DNA from: Fictibacillus phosphorivorans
GTDB lineage: Bacteria > Bacillota > Bacilli > Bacillales > Fictibacillaceae
Direction: 5' to 3'
DNA: 64,000 bases
NCBI RefSeq assembly: GCF_023715845.1
Contig: NZ_JAMBOR010000003.1
Location: forward strand, 124,001-188,000
Numbering within the stretch: the stretch's first letter is position 1; every line of letters begins with the position of its first letter. The notes beneath the pieces were generated by a model, which was given only the letters and a program-made list of their open reading frames with translations, was not told the origin of the DNA and ran no database searches. Below are positions 63,870-64,000 of the stretch, piece after piece. The position numbers and the translations under genes are program-made.

Positions 63870-64000
63870 TCACGAAAGTGCAGGTTTTGCTTTTGTTTCA
63901 GCGTTTGAACGTGTTTTTGCTTTTCTATCAAATGCCCGGAACATCACGTAGTAGATTCCTGCAGCTGCTATCGCTAGAATAAAGAGTAAGTAAAACGTGT
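63870..64000 (-). CDS. C-terminal end of a membrane protein, cut by window edge
   Basis: The minus-strand frame entering from the window edge gives about 42 residues, FYLLFILAIAAAGIYYVMFRAF (one helix) then a basic tail DRKAKTRSNAETKAKPALS and a TGA stop at 63870-63872. The rest of the gene lies outside the window. No family can be named. Confidence 0.6.
   Translation of the reverse strand, partial: TFYLLFILAIAAAGIYYVMFRAFDRKAKTRSNAETKAKPALS

Noticed and set aside
1-64000. tRNA, rRNA, phage, transposase genes
   Set aside because: No cloverleaf with a CCA end, no rRNA stretch, no integrase or transposase motif was seen on reading.

Overview
The window looks like the chromosome of a low-to-medium GC, spore-forming Bacillaceae species. 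Strong purine-rich ribosome binding sites precede most genes, ATG/GTG/TTG starts are mixed, and stem-plus-T-run terminators are frequent. Gene order matches Bacillus subtilis in two blocks: yhfI-lplJ, and a long block pbpF-hemE-hemH-hemY-yhgD-yhgE / hmoB (yhgC) followed by ecsC-ecsB-ecsA / hit-serC-trpP-yhaH-scoC-yhaI / prsA-yhaL. A relative of Fictibacillus is my guess from gene content; the sequence does not prove the genus. No rRNA, tRNA, prophage, transposase or CRISPR-Cas locus was seen.

Layout. 1-4.0 kb: the end of a membrane protein, a HAD phosphatase, azlD, an azlC broken by a frameshift, and an orphan murG. 4.4-26.8 kb: a large aromatic catabolic island. It holds an FlK-type thioesterase, phenylalanine dehydrogenase and a complete E1alpha/E1beta/E2/E3 2-oxoacid dehydrogenase (one operon), an SDR and a sodium-coupled amino acid transporter. 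It also holds a nitronate monooxygenase, a gamma-carbonic-anhydrase/PaaY-type protein, the PaaX regulator, a beta-oxidation block (hydratase, thiolase, hydroxyacyl-CoA dehydrogenase), an aldehyde dehydrogenase, paaG, paaF, an EthD protein, paaD, paaC, paaB, paaA and paaK. 27-29 kb: lipoate ligase, a YhfI hydrolase and a histidine-rich YmaF-like protein. 29.3-34 kb: a LacI-controlled sugar ABC importer without its own ATPase. 34.2-37.8 kb: an orphan polar amino acid ABC ATPase and a two-gene OpuC-like compatible-solute importer. 38-50 kb: yhgE, yhgD, a KinB-like kinase, hemY, hemH, hemE, pbpF, hmoB, a lipid kinase and a PAP2 phosphatase. 50.8-64 kb: a DUF3243 protein, a ferritin-like protein, the ecs operon, a PCYCGC lipoprotein, hit, serC, trpP, scoC, prsA and small sporulation-type peptides.

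How the island works (inference from gene content). The transporter would import phenylalanine, the dehydrogenase would deaminate it to phenylpyruvate, and the linked dehydrogenase complex would convert phenylpyruvate directly to phenylacetyl-CoA. PaaABCD and the downstream enzymes would then open the ring and degrade it to acetyl-CoA and succinyl-CoA. PaaK would serve free phenylacetate. Three promoters of the island (thioesterase/phenylalanine dehydrogenase operon, paaA operon, paaK) carry the same inverted repeat, ATNACG-N9-CGTNAT. At two of them it overlaps a recognisable -10 box by exactly two bases. It is a strong candidate for the PaaX operator. Two cre-like sites suggest additional CcpA control.

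The most unusual non-coding signal is a family of three intergenic arrays (near 4.2, 38.0 and 63.2 kb). Each is built from short units beginning CGNNCA(AAA), repeated every 20-23 bp. The two variable bases are typical of each array: TA, CT or CG. Two of the arrays share a conserved inverted-repeat header. A separate ~130-bp intergenic repeat with short inverted ends occurs three times.
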